Below are positions 1 to 9,512 of a stretch of 32,634 bases of DNA, piece after piece. Position numbers and translations under genes: made by a program. The notes beneath the pieces were generated by a model. That model saw only the letters and a list, made by a program, of their open reading frames with translations. It made no database searches and had not been told where the DNA came from. The stretch is taken from positions 1,149,339 through 1,181,972 of the forward strand of contig NZ_KB235948.1 of the NCBI RefSeq assembly GCF_000332335.1. The letters run 5' to 3'. Within the stretch, counting starts at the first letter, position 1, and each line of letters starts with the position of its first letter. Origin of the DNA: Kamptonema formosum PCC 10802. GTDB taxonomy: Bacteria; Cyanobacteriota; Cyanobacteriia; Cyanobacteriales; Oscillatoriaceae.

Positions 1-193
<193 letters not shown>

Positions 194-260
194 TCAGGAT
201 TGATGCTTTTCGCCCTATCCTAATGCAAGTGAGCCAGCTGAAAATAAAGCTTATAGAGGG

Positions 261-289
261 AGGATAGCGCGAAAGAGTCAGTTTTTCAA
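261..289 (-). promoter_or_regulatory. Candidate sigma70-type promoter for the second psaB copy
   Basis: On the minus strand TTGAAA (289-284) and TATCCT (266-261) are separated by exactly 17 bases, and the psaB start codon lies about 70 bases downstream. This sequence is absent upstream of the other psaB copy. The -10 box is not ideal and no start site has been mapped, so this is a prediction from pattern and spacing only. Confidence 0.4.
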
Positions 290-336
290 GGTGTGGCTGT
301 GAGATTGACCGGCTGGAAGCAGGAAGGGTGCCGGTT

Positions 337-1329
337 TCACTGGATGGGGTTGAGTGCTCCCCAAGATTCGGTTTCCTGTAGGGCCCACTGCCAGACCGCA
401 TAGCCAAAGGGGTTCAGATGCAATCCGTCTGTTGTCAATTCCTGTCGCAAATCCCCTCGCTCATCGGCAAAGTAAATATAGATGTCTAGATAGCTCGCAC
501 CTTCAAGGTAAGCGATGGCGGCTATCTGCCGGTTGAGGTTGCGAATCCTGCTGTTGGGTATGTCCGGCAGGCGGGTGGGAAGAATCGATTCCACTACGAT
601 TAGAGAGTGGGGGTGTTCGCGGCGCAGCTGGCGCAGGATCTGGCGGAAATTCCACAGAATTGCTCTGTCGCTTTCCCCCCGGCGCAGGTCGTTGATGCCG
701 GCCATGATGTAGATGGTGTGGGGGTTGGTTTGGGAAAAGGCTGACAGCCGGCTGAGAACGCCACCGGCAGTGTCCCCAGAAATGCCCTGATTGAGCCAAA
801 ACCGGCCTGATGGGAGTTGGGTTGGGGGAAACCACAGGCTCAGGGAGTCTCCCAATAATATTGATAGGAGGTTGGAACCCTGTCCGCGAGCTATGGCACC
901 GGCTTCCTGTTCCAGAAGGTCTTTCCAGTCCTCGTAGGTGGGTTGCTCTGTGGCATTGGCCCACAATGACCAATAGCTGTCCGCTGGCAAGCGGGTGTAA
1001 ATCTGGCCATAGCTGAGGGCGGCTAGCCTTTGGTGGTACAGTTGCGCTCCGCTGACCGGCTTTCGGGTGCCGGTGCGAGAATATGCCAGTGAGTCAGGGT
1101 AGATTTGTGGGGAGAGGCTGGCTCCTGGTGGCAGGGGGATGGCCAATTGCGACAGAAGGGCTGCCGGTTGCGGTGGGTGCTTGCTGAATTCAGGGGCGGT
1201 GATTTCAGCAGTTGGAACTGTCTGGCGGTTGGTAACAGTCTGGAGGAACGGGGGTTGTGCCGGTGCGGCGCAAGCTGACATCTGCGCAGAGGTTAACAGA
1301 CTGACAGCCAGCAGACAGGGATCGCTCAT
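337..1329 (-). CDS. SGNH/GDSL-family hydrolase, exported or lipid-anchored
   Basis: A 330-residue esterase/lipase-type protein of the SGNH superfamily. The four family blocks appear in order: LLGDSLSLW with the nucleophile Ser, NQGISGDT with the Gly, MAGINDLR with the Asn, and DGLHLNPFG with the catalytic Asp/His pair near the C-terminus. The N-terminus is hydrophobic and ends in QMSAC, which could be a lipobox, so it probably leaves the cytoplasm. I place the start at the ATG at 1329 because AGGAG lies nine bases upstream; the frame is open to a GTG at 1347. The substrate cannot be told from the sequence. It lies upstream of the second psaB on the same strand, but a promoter candidate separates them. 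Confidence 0.85.
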   Translation of the reverse strand: MSDPCLLAVSLLTSAQMSACAAPAQPPFLQTVTNRQTVPTAEITAPEFSKHPPQPAALLSQLAIPLPPGASLSPQIYPDSLAYSRTGTRKPVSGAQLYHQRLAALSYGQIYTRLPADSYWSLWANATEQPTYEDWKDLLEQEAGAIARGQGSNLLSILLGDSLSLWFPPTQLPSGRFWLNQGISGDTAGGVLSRLSAFSQTNPHTIYIMAGINDLRRGESDRAILWNFRQILRQLRREHPHSLIVVESILPTRLPDIPNSRIRNLNRQIAAIAYLEGASYLDIYIYFADERGDLRQELTTDGLHLNPFGYAVWQWALQETESWGALNPIQ

Positions 1330-1522
1330 TTTGTTTGACTCCTTCACCTCTATCTATTAGTTTTGGCAGTCAGAACTGTTGGATTCAGGATATTTTAGCA
1401 GCTCAGACGCCTTGACTCTAGGCAAGGGTTGCCGGCATTCAGCAGCTTCTTAAAAGCTTGCCGGTGTGCCCTCTAAAATTATGCGGATAGGGTGGTATTT
1501 TTGGGGAAGTCTTAATATTAAT

Positions 1523-1552
1523 AAACCCGGGAACTTCGGCGAAACCGGGTTT
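1523..1552. repeat. AAACCCGG/CCGGGTTT palindrome
   Basis: An 8-bp inverted repeat AAACCCGG (1523-1530) and CCGGGTTT (1545-1552). It belongs to the dispersed AGAAACCCGG...CCGGGTTTCT palindrome family also seen at 2227, 21448/22984, 25425, 27372 and 31685. Confidence 0.6.
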
Positions 1553-1667
1553 CTGTCACCTCGGAAATCCAGCGGTGAATTGTGCTGCGGGGAATGCTTA
1601 GGAGTGCCGGTGAGTTACTTGCGCTGGCTTTACACCGGCTTGCAGCGCCTGTCACAGCGCGGAAATA

Positions 1668-1770
1668 TAGCAGAAGTCATATTAGTTAGGACATCCAAGA
1701 TCTAGGTATAAAAGGCTTAGGACAGGCTTTTTCTCCGATACTAATGTCCTAACCTAACTGGCTACTGATA
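1668..1770. mobile_element. MITE-like element, short (about 105 bp) type
   Basis: The 103-bp element starts TAGCAGAAG and ends CTACTGATA, so its two ends are imperfect inverted repeats of roughly 35 bp. It is flanked by TA on both sides (1666-1667 and 1771-1772). It shares end sequences with the elements at 2987 and 23657. No transposase is encoded. TA duplication and short inverted ends are typical of miniature elements moved by IS630/Tc1-type transposases; that assignment is an inference. Confidence 0.6.
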
Positions 1771-1887
1771 TAATTGTGATTATCCAACTTGAAGATAGGA
1801 CAATCTGTACAGCATAAATTCATTGGCATGAAGCTCAATGGATTGGCAAAAAATAATTCCAAATCAAATAGAGGAGTGAGATTTATA

Positions 1888-2046
1888 TAGCAGCAGTCAT
1901 ATTGGTTAGAACAATAGAAGCTTCGGGAGCGGGGGAGCAAGGGAGGCCGGAATGTAGGTTTCCTAAATGCTTACTGCTATATAGACGTAGGGCAGGCGTC
2001 CGCCGAGCCTGAAGGTCTAATGTTCTAACCTAAGTGCATACTGCTA
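1888..2046. mobile_element. MITE-like element, 160-bp type
   Basis: A 159-bp element beginning TAGCAGCAGTC and ending CATACTGCTA, flanked by TA (1886-1887, 2047-2048). It is closely similar over its whole length to the 160-bp element at 3030-3189. It contains an internal copy of its terminal sequence near 1970-1982, so it may be a composite of two shorter units. Confidence 0.7.
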
Positions 2047-2226
2047 TATATTCTGTCTGTATAGAAGCCTGTGGTTAGGTTAGTCAAGACAAAAAACGCA
2101 AAGTCGAACACTGAGGTTTCAGCAAGATCAGCCTCGCAACTTTGTCCTTGGCGTAGCCTCGGATCTGCCGATAGTGCGATCGCCTCCCTAGAACGTCTTA
2201 ACCTAGCTACGGCTGAATATATAAAC

Positions 2227-2259
2227 AGAAACCCGGTATCTTGACGATACCGGGTTTCT
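2227..2259 (-). terminator. Perfect 14-bp hairpin, likely terminator of the small secreted gene
   Basis: AGAAACCCGGTATC (2227-2240) pairs perfectly with GATACCGGGTTTCT (2246-2259) over a 5-base loop. It sits about 20 bases after the stop codon of the minus-strand gene at 2279-2695. On that strand the stem is followed by GTTTATATA, a weak T-rich tail. It also belongs to the dispersed AAACCCGG palindrome family. Confidence 0.55.
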
Positions 2260-2278
2260 CATCTAGGTCTGATGCAAC

Positions 2279-2695
2279 TTAATAATGCCAGCAGACTGAG
2301 TTGTGATTGACATCAACGCATTGAATGACATCTAAAGCGTTGCGTCTTCTGATGTTAAGTTCGCTGTCAGAAAGTGGCTCGAATGTAATCGGATGTCGAT
2401 AACGCCATTCCCCGCAAACACCATCGACACCTACTTCTGGGCAAGGTCTTTCACCACGTCCTTGTAAACCAAAGGCGATAACTGTTTTCACACCGTCTTC
2501 CCATGTTAAAACACTGAATCCGCCACCCGACCAAGAGTGCCCGGAAAATGTGCAGGTTTGAGTAAGTTTAAGTTCTCCGTTGCGTAAAAACCAGCAATCG
2601 ACTGGGGTTGGGTCTATTTTACTGGCGCTCGCTGGTGTTGTTTCCCAGGACAATATTGCTAAGGAGATGGTAAATAATATAGGCAGCTTTTTCAC
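2279..2695 (-). CDS. Small secreted protein of unknown function
   Basis: A 138-residue protein with a clear signal peptide: KK, then a hydrophobic stretch, then a probable cleavage site after TPASA. The mature part has six cysteines, suggesting disulfides outside the cytoplasm. I do not recognise a family. The start is taken as the GTG at 2695, with GAGG nine bases upstream; the frame also stays open to a TTG at 2710, which gives a less typical signal peptide. A hairpin follows the stop. It is isolated between two repeat-rich intergenic regions, on the same strand as psaB, whose own terminator at 3358 separates them. Confidence 0.7.
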   Translation of the reverse strand: MKKLPILFTISLAILSWETTPASASKIDPTPVDCWFLRNGELKLTQTCTFSGHSWSGGGFSVLTWEDGVKTVIAFGLQGRGERPCPEVGVDGVCGEWRYRHPITFEPLSDSELNIRRRNALDVIQCVDVNHNSVCWHY

Positions 2696-2986
2696 GTTTT
2701 TTATCCTCAAAATTAGATCGCAATCAATACCAAGTGACGCAGAATTTTTGGCCTAGTAGTTTGTCGCTTTTCTGTATAAAATATCGAGGACACAATGCAC
2801 CTCACTCTTAACTGATTGTCTCTAAGCAGAAAGACTTAAGCTTTAGCTAGTATTGTCATAACTATATCCTGTATACAATCGAATAAAATAGCGTTATTTT
2901 CTCAAGTCCGGATACTGAACCGACGCCCGGGAAAGGAGAAGAGGAGAGTTTGTTGGAGTTGAGCTGTCAGTATTTTTTTAGCTCTA

Positions 2987-3252
2987 TAGCAGTAGTAATA
3001 TTGGTTAGTATATCAGTGGCCTAGGGATATAGCAGCAGTCATATTGGTTAGAACAATAGAAGCTTCGGGAGCTCTGGAGCAAGGGAGGCCGGAATGTACC
3101 TTTCCTGAATGCTTACTGCTATATAGACGTAGGGCAGGCGTCCCGCCCCCCCTGAAGGTCTAATGTTCTAATCTAAGTGGCTACTGCTATAAAAGGCGTA
3201 GGGCAGGCGTTCCCTCCGTGCCCTACTGTCCTAACTTAAGTGAATACTGCTC
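2987..3252. mobile_element. Short-type MITE interrupted by a 160-bp MITE (nested insertion)
   Basis: The outer element runs from TAGCAGTAG (2987) to ACTGCTC (3252) and is flanked by TA. Its own sequence is split at 3029/3190. The left part ends GGCCTAGGGATA and the right part resumes TAAAAGGCG. The element at 23657-23766, read on its minus strand, has CTAGGGATAAAAGGCG uninterrupted, which is the empty site. Removing the insert and one TA gives about 104 bp, close to the other short elements. Confidence 0.75.
3030..3189. mobile_element. Inner 160-bp MITE with TA target duplication
   Basis: This element is nearly the same as the one at 1888-2046 and has TAGCAG...CTGCTA ends. It sits inside the outer element with TA at 3028-3029 and 3190-3191. 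Comparison with the uninterrupted relative at 23657-23766 directly supports a 2-bp TA duplication on insertion. Confidence 0.75.
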
Positions 3253-3357
3253 TATCTCAGGACTGGGCAAGGATTTTACAGATTGTCTTAATCGGACGCT
3301 TTTATCTCAGTCAGTCAACCGGCTTGCCGCCCCTACTTTCGATTAATCAAATCCTCT

Positions 3358-3388
3358 AAAAAAATCCCCCGCTTTATGGCAGGGGATT
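3358..3388 (-). terminator. Intrinsic terminator after psaB
   Basis: On the minus strand ATCCCCTGC and GCGGGGGAT form a GC-rich stem over a short CATAAA loop, immediately followed by a run of seven T. It lies about 50 bases past the psaB stop codon, the classic rho-independent layout. Confidence 0.8.
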
Positions 3389-3437
3389 GGATTTATTAAG
3401 TTAAAGCTCTAGCAAGCTTTCAGTTAATCCTGAGGAA

Positions 3438-5651
3438 TCAACCGAACTTACCGGCAGTGGAAGCAATCACGAAGGCAGCGTAGGTCAAGACATAACCCAC
3501 GGTGAAGTGAGCCAGACCGACCAACCGGCCTTGGACGATGGACAGAGCCACCGGCTTGTCCTTCCAGCGAACCAAGTTGGCCAGAGGAGTGCGCTCGTGG
3601 GCCCACACCAGGGTTTCAATCAGTTCTTGCCAGTAACCGCGCCAGCTGATCAGGAACATGAAGCCGGTCGCCCAAACCAGGTGTCCGAACAGGAACATCC
3701 AAGCCCAGACGGAGAGGTTATTCATGCCGTAGGGGTTGTACCCGTTAATCAGCTGAGAGGAGTTCAGCCACAGGTAATCGCGCAGCCAGCCCATCAAGTA
3801 GGTGGAGGACTCGTTGAACTGGGCGACGTTGCCCTGCCAAATGCCCAGATGCTTCCAGTGCCAGTAGAAGGTCACCCAACCAATGGTGTTCAGCATCCAG
3901 AACATGGACAGGTAGAAGGAGTCCCAAGCGGAGATATCGCAAGTGCCGCCACGACCGGGCCCATCGCAGGGGAAGGCATAGCCGAAGTCCTTTTTGTCGG
4001 GCATCAGCTTGGAACCGCGGGCATCCAGCGCACCCTTGACCAGAATCAGGGTGGTGGTGTGCAAGCCGAGGGCGATGGCGTGGTGGACGAGGAAGTCGCC
4101 AGGACCGATGGTCAGGAACAGGGAGTTGGTGCCAGAGTTGATTGCATCCAACCAGCCTGGGAGCCAGACGTTGCCGCTGTTGGGCCAGGCGGTGGTGGCG
4201 ATGCTGTCAGGATTGGACAGCAGGACGTCAAAGCCATAGAGGGCTTTGCCGTGTGCGGCTTGAATCCACTGGGCGAACACCGGCTCGATGAGAATTTGCT
4301 TCTCAGGGGTGCCGAAGGCTACAACTACGTCGTTGTGGACGTACAAGCCCAGGGTGTGGAAGCCCAGGAACAGGGACACCCAAGACAGGTGAGAGATAAT
4401 CGCTTCTTTGTGTTCGAGTACCCGGTAGAGAACGTTGTTTTTGTTCTGTTCCGGATCGTAGTCGCGCACTAGGAAGATTGCCCCGTGGGCGAAGGCACCG
4501 ACCATGATGAAGCCGGCGATGTACTGGTGGTGCGTGTACAGCGCTGCTTGAGTGGTGTAGTCCTTCGCCATGAAAGCGTAAGGAGGCAGCGAGTACATGT
4601 GCTGGGCCACCAGGGAGGTGATCACGCCCAGGGAAGCCAGGGCTAGGGCCAGCTGGAAGTGCAGCGAGTTGTTCAGGGTGTCGTACAGCCCTTTGTGACC
4701 GTCACCCAATTTGCCGGCGGGGGGCTTGTGAGCGTTCAAGATTTCCTTGATGCTGTGCCCGATACCGAAGTTGGTGCGGTACATGTGACCGGCAATGATG
4801 AAGATCACTGCGATCGCCAGATGGTGGTGGGCGATGTCGGTCAGCCACAGCGACTCGGTTTGCGGGTGGAAGCCTCCCAAGAAGGTGAGGATGGCTGTCC
4901 CTGCGCCTTCAGCGGTGCCGAACACATGGTTCGCGGTGTCCGGGTTCTGGGCGTACACGCCCCAGTTGCCGCTGAAGAAGGGGGCCAACCCTGCCGGGTG
5001 CGGCGGGGTGCTCAGGAAGTTATCCCAGCCGACGTGCTGGCCTCGGGATTCCGGGATGGCAACGTGGACTAAGTGGCCGGTCCACGCCAGGGAGCTCACC
5101 CCAAATAGGCCCGCCAGGTGGTGGTTCAAGCGCGATTCCGCATTTTTGAACCAGGAGAGGGAGGGGCGGTATTTGGGTTGCAGGTGCAGCCAGCCGGCGA
5201 ACAGCATCACGGCGGCTAGGATGAGCAGGAACACCGAACCTTGGTAAAGGTCGCTGTTGCTGCGCATGCCGATCGTGTACCACCAGTGATAGACGCCGGA
5301 GTAGGCGATGTTGACTGGGTTGGACGCCCCCGCTTGCGTGAAAGCGTCTACTGCCGGTGCGCCGAAGTGCGGGTCCCAAATCGCGTGGGCGATCGGGCGG
5401 ACGTTAAGAGGGTCAGTAACCCACTGTGGGAAGTTGCCTTGCCATGCCACATGGAACAGGTTGCCCGATGTCCACAGGAAGATGATTGCTAGGTGGCCGA
5501 AGTGGGAGGCGAATATCTTTTGGTAAAGATTTTCCTCCGTCATGCCATCGTGGCTTTCAAAGTCGTGGGCTGTGGCTATCCCGTACCAGATCCTCCTTGT
5601 TGTCGGATCGGCTGCCAAGTCCTGGCTAAATTTTGGGAACTTTGTTGCCAT
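3438..5651 (-). CDS. psaB: Photosystem I P700 chlorophyll a apoprotein A2 (PsaB), complete
   Basis: A 737-residue photosystem I core subunit, in the usual size range for PsaB. With PsaA it binds P700, most of the antenna chlorophylls, the quinones and the FX cluster in the thylakoid membrane. The FX loop [12 protein letters not shown] is intact, with Cys562 and Cys571 supplying two of the four cluster ligands. The segment [12 protein letters not shown] holds the His expected to ligate P700, and about eleven hydrophobic helices are visible. The gene lies downstream of psaA on the same strand with an unusually structured 289-base spacer. No strong Shine-Dalgarno precedes the ATG; a GGAGG lies about 35 bases away, too far to act. 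The first 190 bases are duplicated at the window start. Confidence 0.98.
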   Translation of the reverse strand: MATKFPKFSQDLAADPTTRRIWYGIATAHDFESHDGMTEENLYQKIFASHFGHLAIIFLWTSGNLFHVAWQGNFPQWVTDPLNVRPIAHAIWDPHFGAPAVDAFTQAGASNPVNIAYSGVYHWWYTIGMRSNSDLYQGSVFLLILAAVMLFAGWLHLQPKYRPSLSWFKNAESRLNHHLAGLFGVSSLAWTGHLVHVAIPESRGQHVGWDNFLSTPPHPAGLAPFFSGNWGVYAQNPDTANHVFGTAEGAGTAILTFLGGFHPQTESLWLTDIAHHHLAIAVIFIIAGHMYRTNFGIGHSIKEILNAHKPPAGKLGDGHKGLYDTLNNSLHFQLALALASLGVITSLVAQHMYSLPPYAFMAKDYTTQAALYTHHQYIAGFIMVGAFAHGAIFLVRDYDPEQNKNNVLYRVLEHKEAIISHLSWVSLFLGFHTLGLYVHNDVVVAFGTPEKQILIEPVFAQWIQAAHGKALYGFDVLLSNPDSIATTAWPNSGNVWLPGWLDAINSGTNSLFLTIGPGDFLVHHAIALGLHTTTLILVKGALDARGSKLMPDKKDFGYAFPCDGPGRGGTCDISAWDSFYLSMFWMLNTIGWVTFYWHWKHLGIWQGNVAQFNESSTYLMGWLRDYLWLNSSQLINGYNPYGMNNLSVWAWMFLFGHLVWATGFMFLISWRGYWQELIETLVWAHERTPLANLVRWKDKPVALSIVQGRLVGLAHFTVGYVLTYAAFVIASTAGKFG

Positions 5652-5748
5652 ACGTCTCGATGAATCCTGACTCTTGAACCTCCCCCAACTGCCAGCTCTC
5701 TTATCGAGCCGGCTGCCGAAGTGAGTTCCTCTATATTTTACATCGAAA

Positions 5749-5770
5749 GATACAGCTCAGCTGCTGTATC
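5749..5770. promoter_or_regulatory. Short inverted repeat upstream of psaB
   Basis: GATACAGC and GCTGTATC form an 8-bp inverted repeat about 100 bases ahead of the psaB start. It could be an operator or an RNA stem in the psaA-psaB spacer. Its role is not known. Confidence 0.35.
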
Positions 5771-5867
5771 TATAGAGCGTATCGATTGTTAACATTCCCC
5801 GGAACTGAGGCACCGATGGGAATTGCCTGTCTTTAGTTTAATGCTAAAAGGTGACTTTAGCAAAAAA

Positions 5868-5931
5868 ATTTTAGATTTTGGATTCGAGAGTTTAGAGTGA
5901 CTCTAAAAGCTCAAATCCAAAATCTAAAATC
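5868..5931 (-). terminator. Long AT-rich hairpin with T-run between psaA and psaB (attenuator or partial terminator)
   Basis: On the minus strand, directly after the psaA stop, an imperfect 64-base palindrome has arms built on ATTTTAGATTTTGGATT and its complement, with TTTAGAG/CTCTAAA at the tip. It is followed by seven T. This is the structure of an intrinsic terminator but lies inside an operon, so read-through into psaB may be partial. Similar half-repeats occur at 15222-15285, so it may also derive from a dispersed repeat. Confidence 0.6.
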
Positions 5932-5940
5932 AGGGGGCTA

Positions 5941-8235
5941 TTAGCCGACTGAAATGATGCGAGCTAGGAAGAATGCCCAGGTTGTGGCAATTCCGCCCAG
6001 GAGGTAGTGAGCTACCCCGACAGCCCGACCCTGAATGATGCTCAGAGCGCGAGGCTGAATCGCAGGAGCGACCTTCAGCTTGTTGTGAGCCCAGACGATG
6101 GACTCAATCAGTTCTTGCCAGTAGCCGCGACCGCTGAACAGGAACATGAGGCTAAATGCCCAGACAAAGTGAGCGCCCAGGAACAGCAAGCCGTAAGCGG
6201 ACAGAGCTGAACCGTAGGATTGGATTACCTGAGAGGCTTGGGCCCACAGGAAGTCACGCAGCCAGCCATTGATGGTGATTGCGCTTTGAGCGAAGTTGCC
6301 GCCGGTGATGTGATCGATGGAGCCGTCTGGCGCAACGGTGCCCCAAACATCGGACTGCATCTTCCAGCTGAAGTGGAAAATCACAATCGAGAGGGAGTTG
6401 TACATCCAGAACAGACCCAAGAACACGTGGTCCCAGCCTGAAACTTGGCAGGTGCCGCCGCGACCGGGACCGTCGCAGGGGAAGCGGAAGCCCAGATTCG
6501 CCTTGTCGGGAATCAGGCGGGAGCTGCGGGCGAACAGCACGCCCTTGAGCAGGATCAGGACGGTGACGTGAATGGTGAAGGCGTGGATGTGGTGCACCAT
6601 GAAGTCTGCCGTACCCAAGGTAATCGGCATCACGGCCACTTTCTCGGCAACCGCCACCACATCGCCGCCGAACACATAGCTGGCGGGTGCCAGAGCGTTG
6701 GGAGCGGTATTGCCCGGAGCCAGGAAGTGCAGGTTTTGCACCCACTGGGCGAACACCGGCTGCAGTTTAATCGCCGTATCGGAGAACATGTCTTGGGGCC
6801 GGCCCAAGGCACGCATGGTGTCATTGTGGATGTACAGCCCGAAGCTGTGGAAGCCGAGGAAAATGCACACCCAGTTTAGGTGAGAGATGATGGCATCCCG
6901 GTGGCGGATGACGCGATCCAGCAAGTTGTTGACATTCTTGGCTGGGTCGTAGTCGCGCACCATGAAGATGGCGGCGTGAGCGCCGGCACCGACAATCAGG
7001 AACCCGCCAATCCACACGTGGTGGGTGAACAGGGACAGCTGAGTCGGGTAGTCGATAGCGATGTACGGATACGGAGGCATCGCGTACATGTGATGGGCCA
7101 CGATGATGCTCAGGGAACCCATCATGGCCAGGTTGATAGCCAGCTGAGCGTGCCAGGAAGTGGTGAGGATTTCGTAAAGACCCTTGTGGCCTTCACCAGT
7201 GAAGGGGCCTTTGTGAGCCTCCAACATTTCCTTCATGCTGTGGCCAATGCCCCAGTTCGTCCGGTACATGTGACCGGCAATGATGAACAGCACAGCTATA
7301 GCCAAGTGGTGGTGAGCCGAATCAGTCAGCCACAAGCCACCCGTAACCGGATTCACACCGCCCTTGAAGGTCAGGAAGTCGGCATACGCACCCCAGTTCA
7401 AGGTGAAGAAGGGAGTCAGGCCCTTGGCGAAACTGGGGAAGAACTGCGCCATGGCGTCTGTGTTCATCACATATTCCTGGGGCAGCGGGATGTCTGCGAC
7501 GCTGGCGATGACTTTGCCGTTGAAAGTCAGCGGTTTGCCGGCATCGATGGCATCGAGCATGGCGTTCACCGGCAAGGAGACGTGAATCTGGTGGCCCGCC
7601 CAAGACAAGCTCCCCAGACCCAGCAAACCTGCCAAGTGGTGGTTCATCATCGACTCCACATTCTGGAACCATTCCAGTTTGGGAGCCCGCTTGTGGTAGT
7701 GGAACCAGCCGGCGAACAGCATCAGTCCTGCCATCACCAGCGCCCCAATCGCTGTTACATACAGCTGGAAGCTATTGGTGAAGCCAGAAGCCCGCCACAG
7801 CTGGAACAGACCAGAGGTGATCTGAATCCCGTGGAAGCCACCGCCAACGTCGGCGTTGAGAATTTCTTGACCGACAATTGGCCATACGACTTGAGCGCTA
7901 GGCTTGATGCCGGTCGGATTGCTCAGCCAAGCTTCGTAGTTGGAAAACTTAGCGCCGTGGAAATACGCGCCGCTCAACCAGACGAAGATGACAGCCAGAT
8001 GGCCAAAGTGAGCGCTAAATATCTTGCGGGAAACGTCTTCCAGGTCACTGGTGTGACTGTCGAAATCGTGAGCGTTGGCGTGCAGGTTCCAAATCCAGGT
8101 GGTGGTTTTTGGTCCCCGAGCCAAGGAGCGGTCGAAGTGTCCTGGCTTGCCCCACTTCTCAAAGGAAGTGGCTACCGGGTCTTTATCGACTGTTACCTTG
8201 ACTTTTGGCCCTCGCTCAGGAGGACTGATTGTCAT
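5941..8235 (-). CDS. psaA: Photosystem I P700 chlorophyll a apoprotein A1 (PsaA)
   Basis: A 764-residue photosystem I core subunit of normal length for cyanobacterial PsaA. It forms the P700 heterodimer with PsaB in the thylakoid membrane and carries its half of the electron-transfer chain. The FX loop [12 protein letters not shown] is intact, with Cys587 and Cys596. The C-terminal helix [12 protein letters not shown] carries the expected P700 His ligand, followed by [17 protein letters not shown]. The ATG at 8235 is preceded by a GAGGAGAG Shine-Dalgarno about nine bases away. It is the first gene of the psaA-psaB operon. The leader holds two tandem hairpin-forming units (8459-8548) and a hairpin with a T-run follows its stop. 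Confidence 0.98.
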   Translation of the reverse strand: MTISPPERGPKVKVTVDKDPVATSFEKWGKPGHFDRSLARGPKTTTWIWNLHANAHDFDSHTSDLEDVSRKIFSAHFGHLAVIFVWLSGAYFHGAKFSNYEAWLSNPTGIKPSAQVVWPIVGQEILNADVGGGFHGIQITSGLFQLWRASGFTNSFQLYVTAIGALVMAGLMLFAGWFHYHKRAPKLEWFQNVESMMNHHLAGLLGLGSLSWAGHQIHVSLPVNAMLDAIDAGKPLTFNGKVIASVADIPLPQEYVMNTDAMAQFFPSFAKGLTPFFTLNWGAYADFLTFKGGVNPVTGGLWLTDSAHHHLAIAVLFIIAGHMYRTNWGIGHSMKEMLEAHKGPFTGEGHKGLYEILTTSWHAQLAINLAMMGSLSIIVAHHMYAMPPYPYIAIDYPTQLSLFTHHVWIGGFLIVGAGAHAAIFMVRDYDPAKNVNNLLDRVIRHRDAIISHLNWVCIFLGFHSFGLYIHNDTMRALGRPQDMFSDTAIKLQPVFAQWVQNLHFLAPGNTAPNALAPASYVFGGDVVAVAEKVAVMPITLGTADFMVHHIHAFTIHVTVLILLKGVLFARSSRLIPDKANLGFRFPCDGPGRGGTCQVSGWDHVFLGLFWMYNSLSIVIFHFSWKMQSDVWGTVAPDGSIDHITGGNFAQSAITINGWLRDFLWAQASQVIQSYGSALSAYGLLFLGAHFVWAFSLMFLFSGRGYWQELIESIVWAHNKLKVAPAIQPRALSIIQGRAVGVAHYLLGGIATTWAFFLARIISVG

Positions 8236-8458
8236 CGAGACTCTCCTCTCTAATAACTACGAACGAGTAATGCTTCACCGATACTTTTTCGCTAACAACC
8301 TTTAACAGTTGCTCACGAATACATAAGCTGAGAGAGTCTCTCAACCCAGCCGTATCAAGCAATGCCCGCAGGAAAACCCACGAACACCATTTAGATCCCA
8401 ATCCAGATACCGTCTGCCAATTCATGAGGCTAGAAAAACGGACACGTGGATTTAAAAC

Positions 8459-8548
8459 GACCACTCACCTTTGGTTTTCAGGTTGGAGTGGCACCTGGAT
8501 CTAAGGCAACCACCCACAATCATGGTTTTCTGGTTGGAGTGGGCACCT
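8459..8548 (-). repeat. Two tandem hairpin-forming units in the psaA leader
   Basis: A unit of about 40 bases is repeated with a 51-base period; GGTTGGAGTG recurs at 8481 and 8532. On the psaA sense strand each copy reads roughly CCACTCCAACC-AGAAAACC-GTGGT and can fold: CCACTC with GAGTGG in one, CAACC with GGTTG in the other. The copies lie 220-310 bases upstream of the start codon. They could be RNA leader stems or binding sites for a regulator; no known light-response element was recognised. Confidence 0.5.
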
Positions 8549-9022
8549 TAGCAAATCATAGCATACCTCAGCAAGTGTTAACAAATCGGCTGCTGCTCAC
8601 ACCCCTAGACTTGGCCTTGCGCTAAGAGCGCACGGCGCTGCGCCTACAGGCAGTGGTTCGCCTTTCTGTTGAGCGCTGGTTGGCCCTTGAAAGGCGACGC
8701 TCATTAAACCGATGTTGAGCTTCTTAACTGTTTACAGTTTATAGCAAGCTACTGGTTTCGAGACGCAACCGTTCCAAAAAAATTACCCAAATCTACCCGG
8801 GGCGCAAATCCGCAGGGCGTTTAAGCAATTGTTTTGTGGCGAGCGGGAGAATCAATCCCTGCAGCCACAACCGGCAGTGACTCTACCCCCTCCGCCTTAA
8901 AGGCATTGGGGAGCAGTTTGCGGATATTTTTTCCAGCCTGCCGGACACGAGCGCATAAATCGCCGACCGGCTCTCCTGCTGATTATAAGGAGGACATGAG
9001 ATTTTTTGGAAGTCAGACCCTT

Positions 9023-9065
9023 TTGCGCTTGCTGCGCGCCACGGCGGACGCGCGCGCAAGCGCAA
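9023..9065. repeat. Strong GC-rich inverted repeat
   Basis: TTGCGCTT (9023-9030) pairs with AAGCGCAA (9058-9065), extended by GCGCGC pairs inside. It is in intergenic DNA with no gene ending directly beside it. It may be a small-RNA terminator or a repeat element. Confidence 0.4.
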
Positions 9066-9512
9066 CGGCAAGGACTCCAGCCATCACCTGTCGGGCACTC
9101 GGCTCTGAGAGCGCGAGCGCTGACTGCCTGCTGTACCGTCGCTGAATTATAAGTCTTGCCGCCGGCTGTATCTGAGAGTGCTTAACAAAAATTTAGAAAT
9201 CCCTCCAGTGGTTGCCACCTCTCCTTCCAACTCCCAAGCCCCTGTAAAAAGTCAAGGGGGGCGGCGATTTTTTTACAAAACTAAACAATCCTTTCAGAAA
9301 AGAGGGCGGGCTCTCACCCGGACGCTGCTTTTGGGTCTATCCAGGTCAGCAGCCAAGCTGAGAATTTTTGTCAAACACCCGGATAGGGCAATATGGTTTT
9401 TGGGATTTGGCAGCAACATCAGTTGCGCTTTGAGCCATTCCCCGTCAGTCCATTGAAATCTTCCTCAGGATTGGATTACATATTTCAATAGAACGCATAG
9501 GAGAGTGGCTGC

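Larger units (their letters stand above)
1330..2278. other. Gene-free stretch with MITE-like repeats and palindromes
   Basis: I see no convincing gene in this 0.95-kb interval. Short frames at 1466-1705 and 1749-1940 lie in repeat DNA. The interval holds a palindrome (1523-1552), two MITE-like elements (1668-1770 and 1888-2046), and a hairpin just downstream of the minus-strand gene ending at 2279. One HIP1 octamer GCGATCGC occurs near 2177. Confidence 0.6.
2696..3437. other. Gene-free stretch with nested MITEs and the psaB terminator
   Basis: I see no gene in this interval. It contains a MITE inserted in another MITE (2987-3252) and the hairpin-plus-T-run that ends psaB (3358-3388). The AT-rich part around 2715-2900 probably includes the promoter of the small secreted gene, but no box pair is convincing. 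Confidence 0.6.
8236..9512. other. psaA leader/promoter region plus gene-free DNA up to the lipoprotein gene
   Basis: No convincing gene is present in this 1.28 kb. The frames 8834-9145 and 9178-9456 on the plus strand have no family resemblance. The left part must contain the psaA promoter and 5' leader, including tandem units at 8459-8548. A strong GC hairpin lies at 9023-9065 (TTGCGCTT...AAGCGCAA). The last part holds the ribosome site AGGAGA (9499-9504) of the lipoprotein. Confidence 0.55.

Noticed and set aside
503-973. Minus-strand frame within the SGNH hydrolase
   Set aside because: Alternative frame of a well-supported hydrolase; no motif or start signal.
3507-4472. Plus-strand open frame (321 codons) opposite psaB
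   Set aside because: Antisense shadow of psaB with no ribosome site or domain.
6880-8253. Long plus-strand open frame (457 codons) opposite psaA
   Set aside because: It is antisense to a certain gene; the frame is open because of the codon bias of psaA and the protein has no recognisable domain.
8834-9456. Two plus-strand frames before the lipoprotein gene
   Set aside because: Atypical composition, a GC hairpin inside, and no family features or ribosome sites.
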